A stretch of DNA of 34,822 nt, taken from assembly GCA_001642005.1 (NCBI GenBank), contig LWCA01000275.1, forward strand, positions 1 to 34,822, written 5' to 3'. The stretch comes from Intoshia linei. Its lineage: Eukaryota > Orthonectida > Rhopaluridae. Position 1 is the first letter of the stretch. Each line of letters begins with the position of its first letter. Both the position numbers and the translations under genes were made by a program. This document shows, piece by piece, positions 1 through 21,730 of this stretch. A model generated the notes under the pieces. It made no database searches, had not been told where the DNA came from, and saw only the letters and a list, made by a program, of their open reading frames with translations.

Positions 1-1441
1 AAAAATATATATTGGTTATGTGTGACCATTTTTCGGGTTGGTGTGAGGCCGAATTTTTTTCGGGAAATCCCCGGGAATTTTGTCCGGTTTTTTCTCCGGC
101 ACAATCACTAAGTGCGATTAATAAATCTCATTTATACCGTATTAATCGATGCTAAAAACCAATATAAATTGTCATATATAATTTTTGAAATAAAGTATAT
201 GAATAATACCAGACCACCAAGTTGTACAATATTGTAAAAGTGAATTGGTCCAATGCTGATTTAGTTAATAATCCAAGTATCACAACTCTATTTTGTTTTT
301 AATATACATTATATCTGATGGATTAAATGATATGCATTAGTTAATTACCAAATTAATGACATATGTGAAATGATAAGATTAGAGATTTTAGAAACAAAAA
401 GAAACTTAAACAATCAAATTAAAAAATATAATTTTTATTCAAAAAAATTTTTGGCACCCCAGGTTAAAAACCCATGCACTAATCTGTAGAGTTTATAGAG
501 CAACTATTTTAAATAGACGTTTCTCTGCACTTTTACAGTCTCTACTAATAAATTACAACATTATTAAATATAGTCACCTTTGTCGTAATTTGAAAAAAAG
601 ATTGCTTCCAATTTTTCATTATCTTTTGTTATCTAAAATTTATCTTATCTTAAAATTTAAGTAGTTAATGAAATGATAACTTACCACTGGTAAATCTTGT
701 TAATTTAAATGTATTTATTAAGATTAGTTAATTTTTGGATTATGTATAACTGTCATTATTAGCGTGGTACATGTGCACCTTTGGAGTACAAATTTAAAAT
801 TATTTTTTTCATCATGATTTCAAATAAGTTTATAGAAAATTCCGTAATCTAGGAATTATACCAGTTGTTCCGAATCGAATGTTAAACAATCGAAACTCAA
901 TAAAATAATTTTAATTTCATATTTTAGGGTAATCCGTTAAAATAAAAGTGGCCAGAAAAATACGTACGATCACTTTTAGTTTATTTGGAATAAATTTTTA
1001 TTCGTCATCATAGATAAGTAGTTTTGGCTTTACATTTAACAAAAAAATGTAGCGCGTTTAAAAAAATCTAATAATTATTATTCATTTTCAAACTATATTA
1101 TCAATAAATATTGTTAATTTAACAAGCTTTCAAGTATTAGACATTGATATCAAGGTTTTTTGGAACACCAACGGTGTCACTATAAGCGGATTAAATTTTA
1201 TAAAAACTTGAATTCTTTATTTTGACTACAATGAGCAGTTAATCAGTGCTAAATATAAGCGAATTCTACCGTATATAATAATTCATTCTATCCATGAACT
1301 ATTATTTTAAGTTAAATATATTTATAATATTAATCGTTGTCATAATATTAAAGATTTTCTAATTCACCCAAGTATCCATGATTTATCTATAGTAATCCAA
1401 ACAATTTATTTTAATTATCAAATTAAAAAAGATTTTTTATT
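1..1441. other. Upstream non-coding region, no gene recognised
   Basis: This AT-rich stretch precedes NME7. No open frame of useful length or splice-linked frame was found on either strand. The first 115 bases are less AT-rich and contain short C/G runs (CCCCGGG near 69-75), unlike the sequence that follows. They may be the edge of an element or of an exon whose gene lies outside the window. The rest looks like ordinary intergenic DNA and probably contains the NME7 promoter and 5' UTR, though no core promoter motif could be identified with confidence. Confidence 0.5.
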
Positions 1442-4343
1442 ATGGTAGTTTTATTTTTAATTTACATAAAATTAATGAATAGAATGATCGATTTTGTTTC
1501 AAAGCTGAATGGTATGAAGATCTTTCAGAAACTTATAAACCCTTTAATTTGCTTTATTATCCCGCTGACGATACAATTGAACTGGTATGATTCTTAATAA
1601 GCACTTAGTGTATATATAAATCAATAGAATCAAACAAATCTACGAAAAACGTTTTTAAGTCGAAGCAAATGCAGGAATATATCCATGGATGATTTATTTA
1701 TAGGAAATACTATCAATATTTATTGCAGAAATTTTAAAATTTTGGAATATGCCGACGAATTTACAAAAAATAGCTTTTTGCAGCAGAATGAAGTGTATAC
1801 ATAAAAAATTTGTCTAACATAATAGGATTCCTATTTTGGAATGTCAAATAAGGTGTCTTAATTAATCATCGCGCCTTTCCGATATTTTTTTAAATCTTTA
1901 CATGGAACATAGACCATCTGACATTAATTGATCATAATAAATTCATCTAAATGAAGAAATATATCAACAATCAAGATTTCGGTAAAAAAATTAGGTTTTT
2001 TTGAAAGAATTATCCAAAATACATGTCCCTGCAACCAATAATGGAATAATTTAATTATTTTATTTTAATTAGTTTATTAGATGCATTTTCATGTTAAAAG
2101 CACAAAATATGGATAAACTTTCAGATGTAATTAAAGAAATGGAAATACAACGATTACTTATGGTGAGCGGAATAAAAATGTTCAAAATAGATCCACTTGA
2201 TATTGATTTATTTGAGTCATCTTTACCTGAATTTTCTAGGTATATTTACTTTTCGTGGTTTGATTGAAGTTAACCAATATCCGAGTGAATGGCAGTTATA
2301 AAATAACCATACATATTAAGGCTATTCCAATTTTTCTAATATAAAAATGCCAATATAGAAAATGAGCGCAGTTTAATTTGCCGCAGAATTATATTAATAT
2401 TTTTAATTTTTATCCAAAAAAAACCCCGCGTCTTGAAGTTTTTATTTTATGATTTCTGTTAGTTTATTGAAAGTTTTAATAATCCGTTTAATGCATTCCG
2501 TTGTGTTAATAAATTTAAATAATACCAATTTTCAATTTATAATAAATTTATCTGAGATTATAAAACTTTTTAAAATGTCCAATATTGAAATGATTTCATC
2601 ATTTGAAAGTTTACAAGAAATGTCCGAAACATTTTCATATTTTGTTGAATCAAACGGTATAATAATGACCATTGAACCTTGTGAAATATCATTTTCGACA
2701 TTAATTAATGTTAGTAAATTAATTATTAAACTTGAAAATATATGTTCAAAAACTATAAACAAATTTAAATTAAATTTTAATTCATGTTTGTTAAATTCAA
2801 TTTAAATTCGTACCAATTTTCTAATGTAAAAAAATAGAAATAATATTTATGGTAATAAAATATTAACAAAAGTGATGAATTAAATTCGCTTTACTCTTAA
2901 TATTATAAACTTAACAAAATTATTTTTTTACTTAAAAAATATTTGAGTAGAAACTTTTAAAATATTTTGACCCAGTTCATATAAATTTCAAGTCAAGTTA
3001 AATTTATAATTTTTTTTAAAATGACTAAAAGTTTGTCCGTGAACTGTGTCTAAAATAAACGATTTTTTATTGATTTTTTTTAATTAATATGATTAGTGTC
3101 ACATGATCTATATTATATCTTAAAATGATAACTAATGCATGACAACTACGAGGGAAAAAATGTTAGGAAAACAGAAAAAGGTAAAGACGCGGGGATTTTT
3201 GTGACGAAAATAAAAACAATTTATATTATTATGCAGCAAATTAAATGGAGATTATTATATGTCTTAAATTTCTAAAAAAGTCCAAATTGGAATAGCCCTA
3301 ATACATATACATTTTTATTGAAAGAATTTATCAATTTATTACGAGTTAATTTTAAAAAACGAGCGCGTAGAGTTGGCGTGTTCAGTGGACAAATTTTTTT
3401 TGTTGTTCACGTTTTCATAAAATATATAACAAATTTGTTAACAAAAAATCAATTCCTTTAATAAGGACTTATACTGTATTATAATACATTTTAATTAAAA
3501 TTTTTTGTTTATTATCAAAATAATTAAAATAATTTTTGAAAATATAATTATAATTAAATTTTTTAGACAAGAAATTTTAAATTTATTGAAATATCAAATA
3601 ATAGCTGTAAAAGTCACGGGATCAAATTCTAACAACATTTTGAATAATGAAATGAATTTAAGTTAATATTATAAATATAGTTGAATGAAATAATTTAGAA
3701 AATAAATTTGACTATGTTACAAGATCAAATGATGAAGCAGAATTTCTATCTGGTGTAATATTTGATGCAAAAGAAAATATATTGAGATCTACCGCAACAT
3801 ATCAAAATACATCATTATGCATCATAAAACCGCATGTTATAAAAGAAAGTATTCAAAATTTTTTAAAATTATCAATATTATTTAGAAAATCTTGGAAATT
3901 TACTAACAAAATTGTCACCCAATATTAATGCAATTGGAATGTTTCGTCTTAATTACCATTGCGCTATCGAACTCTATCAAGTGTATAAAACTGTTTTACC
4001 AGATTATGAAAAAATGGTCAAAGAATTGACATCTGGGGTTTGCGTTGCCATCGAAATAAATTCAAAAGTTGATAGTTTTAGAGATTTCTGCGGACCTTAT
4101 GACCCAGTAATTCAAATAATGCTAAATCTATAAAAATGTCTATTAAACATACATTTGATTAATCATAGGAAATTGCAAAAAACCTGTATCCTAAATCACT
4201 ACGAGCAAATTTTGGTCACAATCGAATCAAGAACGCTGTCCATTGTACAGATTTATCAGATGACTCGATAATGGAGGTAAAATTTACAATATAAATGTTA
4301 ATTTTAGGTTGAATATTTTTTCAAATTATTGTGGGAAAAATGA
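1442..4343 (+). CDS. NME7: NME7-like protein (DM10 domain plus two NDPK domains)
   Basis: Joined exons: 1442-1444, 1483-1584, 1628-1792, 2073-2239, 3567-3661, 3699-3848, 3886-4106, 4169-4276, 4308-4343. This gives 348 codons; human NME7 has 376. The order is the NME7 order: an N-terminal DM10 domain (FKAEWYEDL, then MDDLFIGN), NDPK-A, NDPK-B. NDPK-B is intact, with IIKPH near residue 221, EFCGP-like DFCGPYDP, and the catalytic motif NAVHCTDL with His326. The protein ends MEVEYFFKLLWEK, as expected for the family. NDPK-A is degenerate: the Lys-Pro-Asp motif reads KAQN, about 25 residues before the active site are missing, and Thr185 lies where the catalytic His should be. NME7 is known from the axoneme and the gamma-tubulin ring complex. 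The start was chosen because ATG at 1442 is followed at once by a 38-nt GT-AG intron that restores the frame. A polyadenylation signal AATAAA lies at 4417. The intron at 2240-3566 carries a transposable element. Confidence 0.9.
2309..2316 (+). repeat. Target-site duplication, left copy (ATACATAT)
   Basis: These eight bases are identical to 3301-3308 and lie directly outside the two inverted termini of the element at 2317-3300. Confidence 0.85.
2317..3300. mobile_element. 984-bp TIR element (hAT-like) in an NME7 intron
   Basis: The left end begins TAAGGCTATTCCAATTT and the right end is the inverse, AAATTGGAATAGCCCTA. The inverted similarity continues inward for roughly 110-120 bases, ending in a GC-rich block (CCCCGCGTCTT at 2424, AAGACGCGGGG at 3184). 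A perfect 8-bp direct repeat, ATACATAT, flanks the element at 2309-2316 and 3301-3308. An 8-bp duplication and termini of the form TARGG fit the hAT superfamily. No transposase is recognisable. An open frame at 2449-2805 (118 codons, plus) and one on the other strand at 2532-2762 look uninformative. The element is therefore probably non-autonomous. It is removed with the 1327-nt intron and does not break the NME7 frame. Confidence 0.85.
3301..3308 (+). repeat. Target-site duplication, right copy (ATACATAT)
   Basis: This is an exact match to 2309-2316 and abuts the right inverted terminus. The lack of mismatches suggests the insertion is not very old, although the termini themselves have diverged. 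Confidence 0.85.
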
Positions 4344-4486
4344 ATATTTAATTACAGTTTATTCATTGTCATTAAAATTTAATACGATTCATTTTCAAAT
4401 TCAATTAACTAAATGAAATAAAAAACTGATAAAGATAATTTAGCAGTTAAAAGTATTTAAAAAAAGTTTTATTATACAAATGTAAT

Positions 4487-5069
4487 CTACTTATCTGCAA
4501 AAGGATTTTTTACAACTAAAATTACGGAATCGCCACGTAAAAACATTTTTGATATAAATCTATCCTTATTAATAATTCCAGATTTTGACGATTTTTCTGT
4601 CCACATTTCTTTAACATTCTCGAGTACCATATTTAAATGTCTGTTTAATTGTTAATATATTTTAATATTAATAAATGTTACCTATCAAAAGCACGAACTC
4701 TAGCAAGAATTTTCTTGTTATTTCTACAGTTTATCAAAATTTGAGTGTTATTTAAAACTGCCTTTTTAATTAAACTTAATGGTCCTATAATTTTAATAAA
4801 TTTTTAATATTGAATATGTACCAGTATTGAATTCTTCCTGTTCCAATTTGTTCAACTCGTCGTTAGTCATTTCAGATTTTGGTACGTCAGCGTTCCTAGA
4901 TTTATATAATGTATCTATTGTCAAACTTTTTATTACATTTTCTATTTTTTTCCAGTATGCACAATTTATGAAATTTTGATTTGAATTTAAACTTTGTAAC
5001 TTCAACTTGTAATGAATGTTGCTATATTAATATTTAGCCAAATGTCTGGATATTAAAGTTGAACTTCAT
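4487..5069 (-). CDS. SNRPD2: Small nuclear ribonucleoprotein Sm D2
   Basis: Exons in minus-strand order: 5069-5065 (tentative), 4895-4822, 4784-4682, 4640-4487, giving 111 codons against 118 in human SmD2. The body is unmistakable: PKSEMT, EEFNTGPLSLI, then the Sm1 region [33 protein letters not shown], and the Sm2 region [18 protein letters not shown]. SmD2 is one of the seven Sm core proteins that encircle U1, U2, U4 and U5 snRNAs. Introns are 37 nt (4785-4821) and 41 nt (4641-4681). The 5' end is less certain: ATG at 5069-5067 followed by AA and a GT donor joins in frame to 4895 to give [11 protein letters not shown], but no other evidence supports this exon. AATAAA (reverse of 4468-4473) follows the stop by 13 bases. 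The gene converges on NME7 with 143 bp between stops. Confidence 0.9.
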
Positions 5070-6293
5070 AATTAATTATTATTTATCTTCATTAGATTAA
5101 TGATTAGTGAAAAAATTACAATGAAGTGGGCACAAATTATTTTGCATATATTAAAAAAATTTTATTTGTTAGAGCTTGAAAACCACTACCGTCCAGTATA
5201 GATTTGTTTTCTAATTTTGTTAATTAATTTCGTTAGAAAGTTCGCAAGAAGTTTAAAAAAAGTGTTGGTTCTAAGACCTGTTATTTATTAAAATGCATGC
5301 CAAGCTACTCTAATATAACTTGGAAGTGCCGAACCTACTATACCCTTGACCCTTCAGAGACCTCGACGAAATTTTTGTAATATTTAAAGGAATATTTATT
5401 ACTGAAATATAACCTGAAATTTTTCATTAAAATTAAAAATAATAAAATTTAATGGCGTAACTTTTTTGTGTAAAATTTAAAATGTCAACTCAATATCCTT
5501 AGAAAGATGGCTAGGACTATATGACACTACATTTCGTTTTCAAATTTTTATTTTTGGGTGGCCTCGACCTTGACAGGTTTGGCTCTGACCCTAATATACA
5601 AAAATGCTATCAAAATGAGCATTTGAAATAAACCAATTTAGAAAAGAATCCGTTATATACGGGTACACAACTGAAAATGATATACAAATCTTATAAATTT
5701 AGTCCTGCGCGTCGAACATACGTACAAAAATTAAAAGTTAGAAAAATGAGTCACGATGAGGGGTATCGGTACGATATGTTCGTTCTGTGTGTAGGTGATC
5801 AAAAATTTGTGACCTTAAAGTGGTCATATTTCGAGCGCCTGTTAATATGTTGTACAATAATCATCACAGATAAATGTTGATAATTGTAGCTGTAACAGCT
5901 ACAATCTGAGGCTGAATATATTAATACTTTGTATATCAATTCCTATAGTTTCCTTAATATTTATATCACACACCGCTTATTAAATCCTTAATTATTATCT
6001 AAATTAACTAAAACTTATTTTTTTTAACTTGATAAACAAATTTTAATTAATTTTAATAACTAAAACAAAGAAATATGCTTTAAAAAATGAAAACCATAGA
6101 TGGATGCGCTCGGTTAATTTGATGTGCGCATTTGGTTTATTGCGGTTAAATAATATAATCTCTAAATATTATCATGTCCAGAATTATTTATGCAGCTGTC
6201 AATATAACAATTAAATTGATAGATTATAAATGTTGCAGGATTTTTCATTAATCGAAATTACTCTATTTTTATTTTTAATTACAAAATTTTAAA
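5070..6293. other. Intergenic region between divergent SmD2 and ABCC genes
   Basis: No gene was recognised here. The open frame at 5677-5880 has no familiar features. The region holds a dispersed repeat (5290-5610), a 23-bp palindrome (5883-5905) and otherwise AT-rich sequence. It must contain the promoters of the SmD2 gene (leftward) and the ABC transporter gene (rightward), but no conserved core elements were recognised. Confidence 0.5.
5290..5610 (+). repeat. Dispersed repeat B, fullest copy
   Basis: This stretch shares its left half with 33150-33340 (the CGAACCTAC-type block followed by TAGACCC/TTGACCC and GTAAAATTTAAA) and its right half with 23030-23165 (ACTACATTTCG/ACTAAACTTCG, then GGCCTCGACCTTG against GACCTCGAGCTTG). 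Three diverged partial copies therefore point to one interspersed element longer than any single fragment. No open frame or clean termini were seen. Confidence 0.55.
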
Positions 6294-18535
<12,242 letters not shown>

Positions 18536-18842
18536 ATATGATTTAATTAAATTCTACATATTTTTTTTAATCCATGATTTACACTTTTTTAAATCTTTTT
18601 GTACAAAATAATTTCAACAGTAATATAAATGTCTGATTTTCACTGTAAATTTAAAATCCTAATTGATAAATGATTAATGAGAATAAAACAATCATGCATG
18701 AATGTTCAATGAACATAACATTACAAATGTATAAAAATTCAAAGAAATACATAATTGTACAAAAATTTTAACTGAAACTTTAATTGCAATTTGCAACGGT
18801 ATACTACTCAAGTGATAAGATTGCAAAACATTAATTATTGTT

Positions 18843-21419
18843 ATGTTATATTTGTGCATAATTTTTCTTTTAATTGTGAATAGCTTTGCTATGCATCCTT
18901 TAGTCATTGGTAAATTTAATTTTTTAATATGTAACTAAAATGTACTTTTTACCTTATTCCCTGGATTAAAAAGATTCAAGTTTTATGGTTCAATTGGAAT
19001 TAGTTTGCATTTATGTAATTGTGTACTCATTTTAGTTCCTGGTTACAGTGGATCCAAATTGGAAGCTAAATTAACAAATTTTACATCAGATAAAATATTT
19101 TGCAAATCTGATACAGACTGGTTCTTAATATGGCTCAGTTCTATTCAAATTATTCCATATGTATTTGATTGCTTCAAAGCAAGAATGAAGTTAATAATAT
19201 AGATTAAATTTAATTTATATTTTAGATTGCACTATGATAAGTCAAATTGGAGAAAAGGATATAACACTAAAGGGGTAGAAATTCGCGTTTTTAATAATAG
19301 TTTCGGTAGTATTGATGCCATCGGACAATTATTTAATTATGATTTTAGTTCCAGTAAATCTATATTTTTTTCATAATTCAAACTTTAATTAGCTAATATA
19401 TTTGAGCGTTTTTTACAAATGTTTATTTTGAAGGGTTACAAAAACGGAATTAATCTACGCGCTGCTCCATATGATTTCAGGCATGTTCCAGGTATACATT
19501 TTTTAATTACATCAGAAATTAATAGAGTAGTCGTTGATATACAGGACATCCTTTTTGAAAAAACTTGATTTATATTTAAACCGCAAAATAATGGTCAAAT
19601 AAAATTAATAAAATATTAAATTATTTAACCAGTCTTACATTTTACATTTGATAAGCTAAGTGTGATCCCTAGTTCATTGTATTTTTAATCTGTTTTGATT
19701 TGTTTGTTTTAAAGTTAACATCTTGAAAATCATAAAACGACGTCCATTCTCTAAAGCAACATTCGTTTAAGCCAGGGTGGCCAACCTTTTAGGTTGTTTT
19801 GATCTTGCCAGTTTTCCAATTTTTGAATTTAAATGCGTCACTGAGAGTATAATAATGTTCTTCAAGAAATATAATAAATCAGTCATTAATTAAGACTTAA
19901 CTATTAAGTGAATAGAGATTTTTAAAATGCCGGTAAATTAATGATTAGGATTATCTTGTTAATTAAGATAAGAACTATTTTATTTGTCAGTATTTAATTA
20001 CCGAAACTGTCAGTATTTTCAACAAAAATTGTCAGTATAAATATTAAAATGTCAGTAATAAAATATACTAATAAAATAAAAATACTTTTAGACAAAACTT
20101 ATTATGAAAATTTAAAAAAGTTGATTATAGACACATATAATAAAAATAATAACAAATCTATAATACTCTTTGGTCATTCATTCGGAGGATTACTATCTGC
20201 AATATTTTTAAATATGCAAAATGATAAATGGATAAATAAACATATAAATTTACTTATAACCAGCAGTTCACCTTGGGCAGGTTCAGTGAAAGCGTTAGAT
20301 GTATTAATAAATGGTAATTTAATTAATTTGATATTACAATTAACAGTCTAGCATAGTTACCACCAAACTACGACTGCGAGTCATATCGGGTCGTTTTTGT
20401 TAAAATAAATTCCTCTCATTTATTTGGTATAAAGTCCTGATATTATGCCATTTAAACATAAAATTTATCAATGATAATATCGAAATCATTAAAAACTTGT
20501 TATCGCTTTATTAATTTCTATATTAGCTAGGTAAATTGGAATTTTAAACGTGCGACATTTTCTGTTTTTTATATGACCATCGAGTCATAACGTTTGGTGG
20601 TCATTGACCCGTAGTCAATGGTATATCATAAATTATAAAAAAATCAATACAGTGGAGTCTCTGTGATTTGCAAAAAATTTTTCATACAAATGTACCTTAG
20701 TCCCATCAATAAAATAATGAACCATTAAATCTTAATAAAATTCACCAAACCATTGAATTCCCGATGTAGGCTAATAGTGAAAACTTCCCGTTTATTATAT
20801 TATTACAGGTGAAAGTTACATAAGTTGGTTGAAACCTGAAAAATGGAAAAATCTATTGAGATCTTATCAATCTGCCATGGCATTTCAACCATCAATAAAT
20901 TTATGGGCTAATGATGAAATATTATTGACACGCAAAAAAAATTATACAATTAATAACTACAAGTCCATATTTGAACAAATAAATTTTGAAAATGGATACC
21001 AGCGTTGGAAAAGTATTAAAAAAGAATTTGAAGAAATATTGGAACCAAGAGTGGATTCTGTCTGTATTCATGGGAGGGGAATAGATACTATTAGTAAAAT
21101 CGATTACAGAAATACTCAGTTTCCAGAAGGAATTCCCTCTTACATTTATGAAACTGCAGATGGTACAGTCAATGAACGTTCACTAACAGCATGCAGAAAT
21201 TGGAGCAATTCAACATTTAAACGTGATTATTATGTTTTAGATACATCACACAATCAAATTTTAAAAAGTGATGAATTTCTAGCATTAATTAGCAAATATA
21301 TATTCCCATTTAAAGAAAGAAAAAAGTTAAAGAATAACACCGTTTCAAAAGAAGATGAATCTTATTTTCATCACATATGCTATCTTTTTGCTTCCATTGT
21401 ATTGTATTACATTATATAA
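18843..21419 (+). CDS. LCAT/PLA2G15-like secreted or lysosomal acyltransferase
   Basis: Six exons (18843-18909, 19036-19189, 19226-19353, 19393-19491, 20092-20313, 20809-21419) give 426 codons; human PLA2G15 has 412. The protein starts MLYLCIIFLLIVNSFA, a convincing signal peptide, then MHPLVIVPGYSGSKLEAKL, the family's N-terminal strand. The catalytic triad is visible: Ser179 in GHSFGG, Asp341 in TADGTVNE, His371 in DTSHNQ. LRAAPYDFR also fits. The family hydrolyses or transfers the sn-2 acyl chain of phospholipids, in lysosomes (PLA2G15) or on lipoproteins (LCAT); the sequence resembles PLA2G15 more. Unusually, the last 14 residues (413-426, ICYLFASIVLYYII) are hydrophobic, suggesting a membrane tail or GPI-anchor signal. 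Two introns are 36 and 39 nt. The 600-nt and 495-nt introns hold repeat material. The start was chosen because it supplies the signal peptide. It follows the ABCC stop by 307 bases. Confidence 0.9.
19773..20059. repeat. hAT-like terminus and TGTCAGTA direct repeats in LCAT-like intron 4
   Basis: CAGGGTGGCCAACCTTTT at 19773-19790 is the form typical of the 5' terminus of hAT elements. Downstream, TGTCAGTA recurs at about 19986, 20009, 20030 and 20050, at intervals of 20-23 bases, ending 30-40 bases before the splice acceptor at 20091. No 3' terminus or target duplication was found. Confidence 0.45.
20350..20612. mobile_element. Short MITE-like element with imperfect inverted ends
   Basis: ACCACCAAACTACGACTGCG (20357) is matched in reverse by the block around 20570-20605, which reads ACCACCAAACGTTATGACTC on the other strand. 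A further shared GTCATAT lies inward of both. The arms are 35-45 bases long and imperfect. No target duplication could be assigned. It lies in the 495-nt intron of the LCAT-like gene. Confidence 0.5.
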
Positions 21420-21499
21420 ATCCTAACTTATATAAAACTGTTTGTTTGTTTTTCTGTTATCGTTTATTGCAATAACTAAGAGTGTTAGAATTTAACAAA

Positions 21500-21730
21500 T
21501 TCATATTTCTATTACAGTTTTTTTCCGACGAAGAAAGTGAGATAAATTTCAATTTCAGAAACTTTCACCTTACCGGTCAATAAACCCAATAATCAATTTT
21601 TTTGAAATCAAACGAGTCTTAATATTTAAAAAAATATTTCAGAAACAGATTTTAAAATCATGAACATTATCATAAATTTCAATATCAAAAAGGTATATCT
21701 TCAAAACCCAAATTACCCTTTATTTAAAAA
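21500..21730 (-). repeat. Dispersed repeat A, copy 4 (reversed)
   Basis: Read on the minus strand it gives GGTAATTTGGGTTTTGAAG, CATGATTTTAAAATC, CTCGTTTGATTT, GACCGGTAAG, and GGAAAAAAACTGTA, in the same order as 12660-12880. It is the only substantial reversed copy. Confidence 0.65.

Noticed and set aside
1585-1608. A 24-nt intron in NME7
   Set aside because: GT-AG borders exist, but the resulting frame passes through a stop at 1625-1627. The 43-nt intron ending at 1627 gives NQTNLRKTFLSRSK, which matches the family.
2449-2805. 118-codon open frame on the plus strand, with another on the minus strand at 2532-2762
   Set aside because: Both lie inside the TIR element, have low-complexity AT-driven composition and show no transposase or other motif. 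Either strand could be open by chance at this base composition.
18692-18907. Minus-strand open frame upstream of the LCAT-like gene
   Set aside because: It overlaps the signal-peptide exon on the other strand and has no recognisable features.
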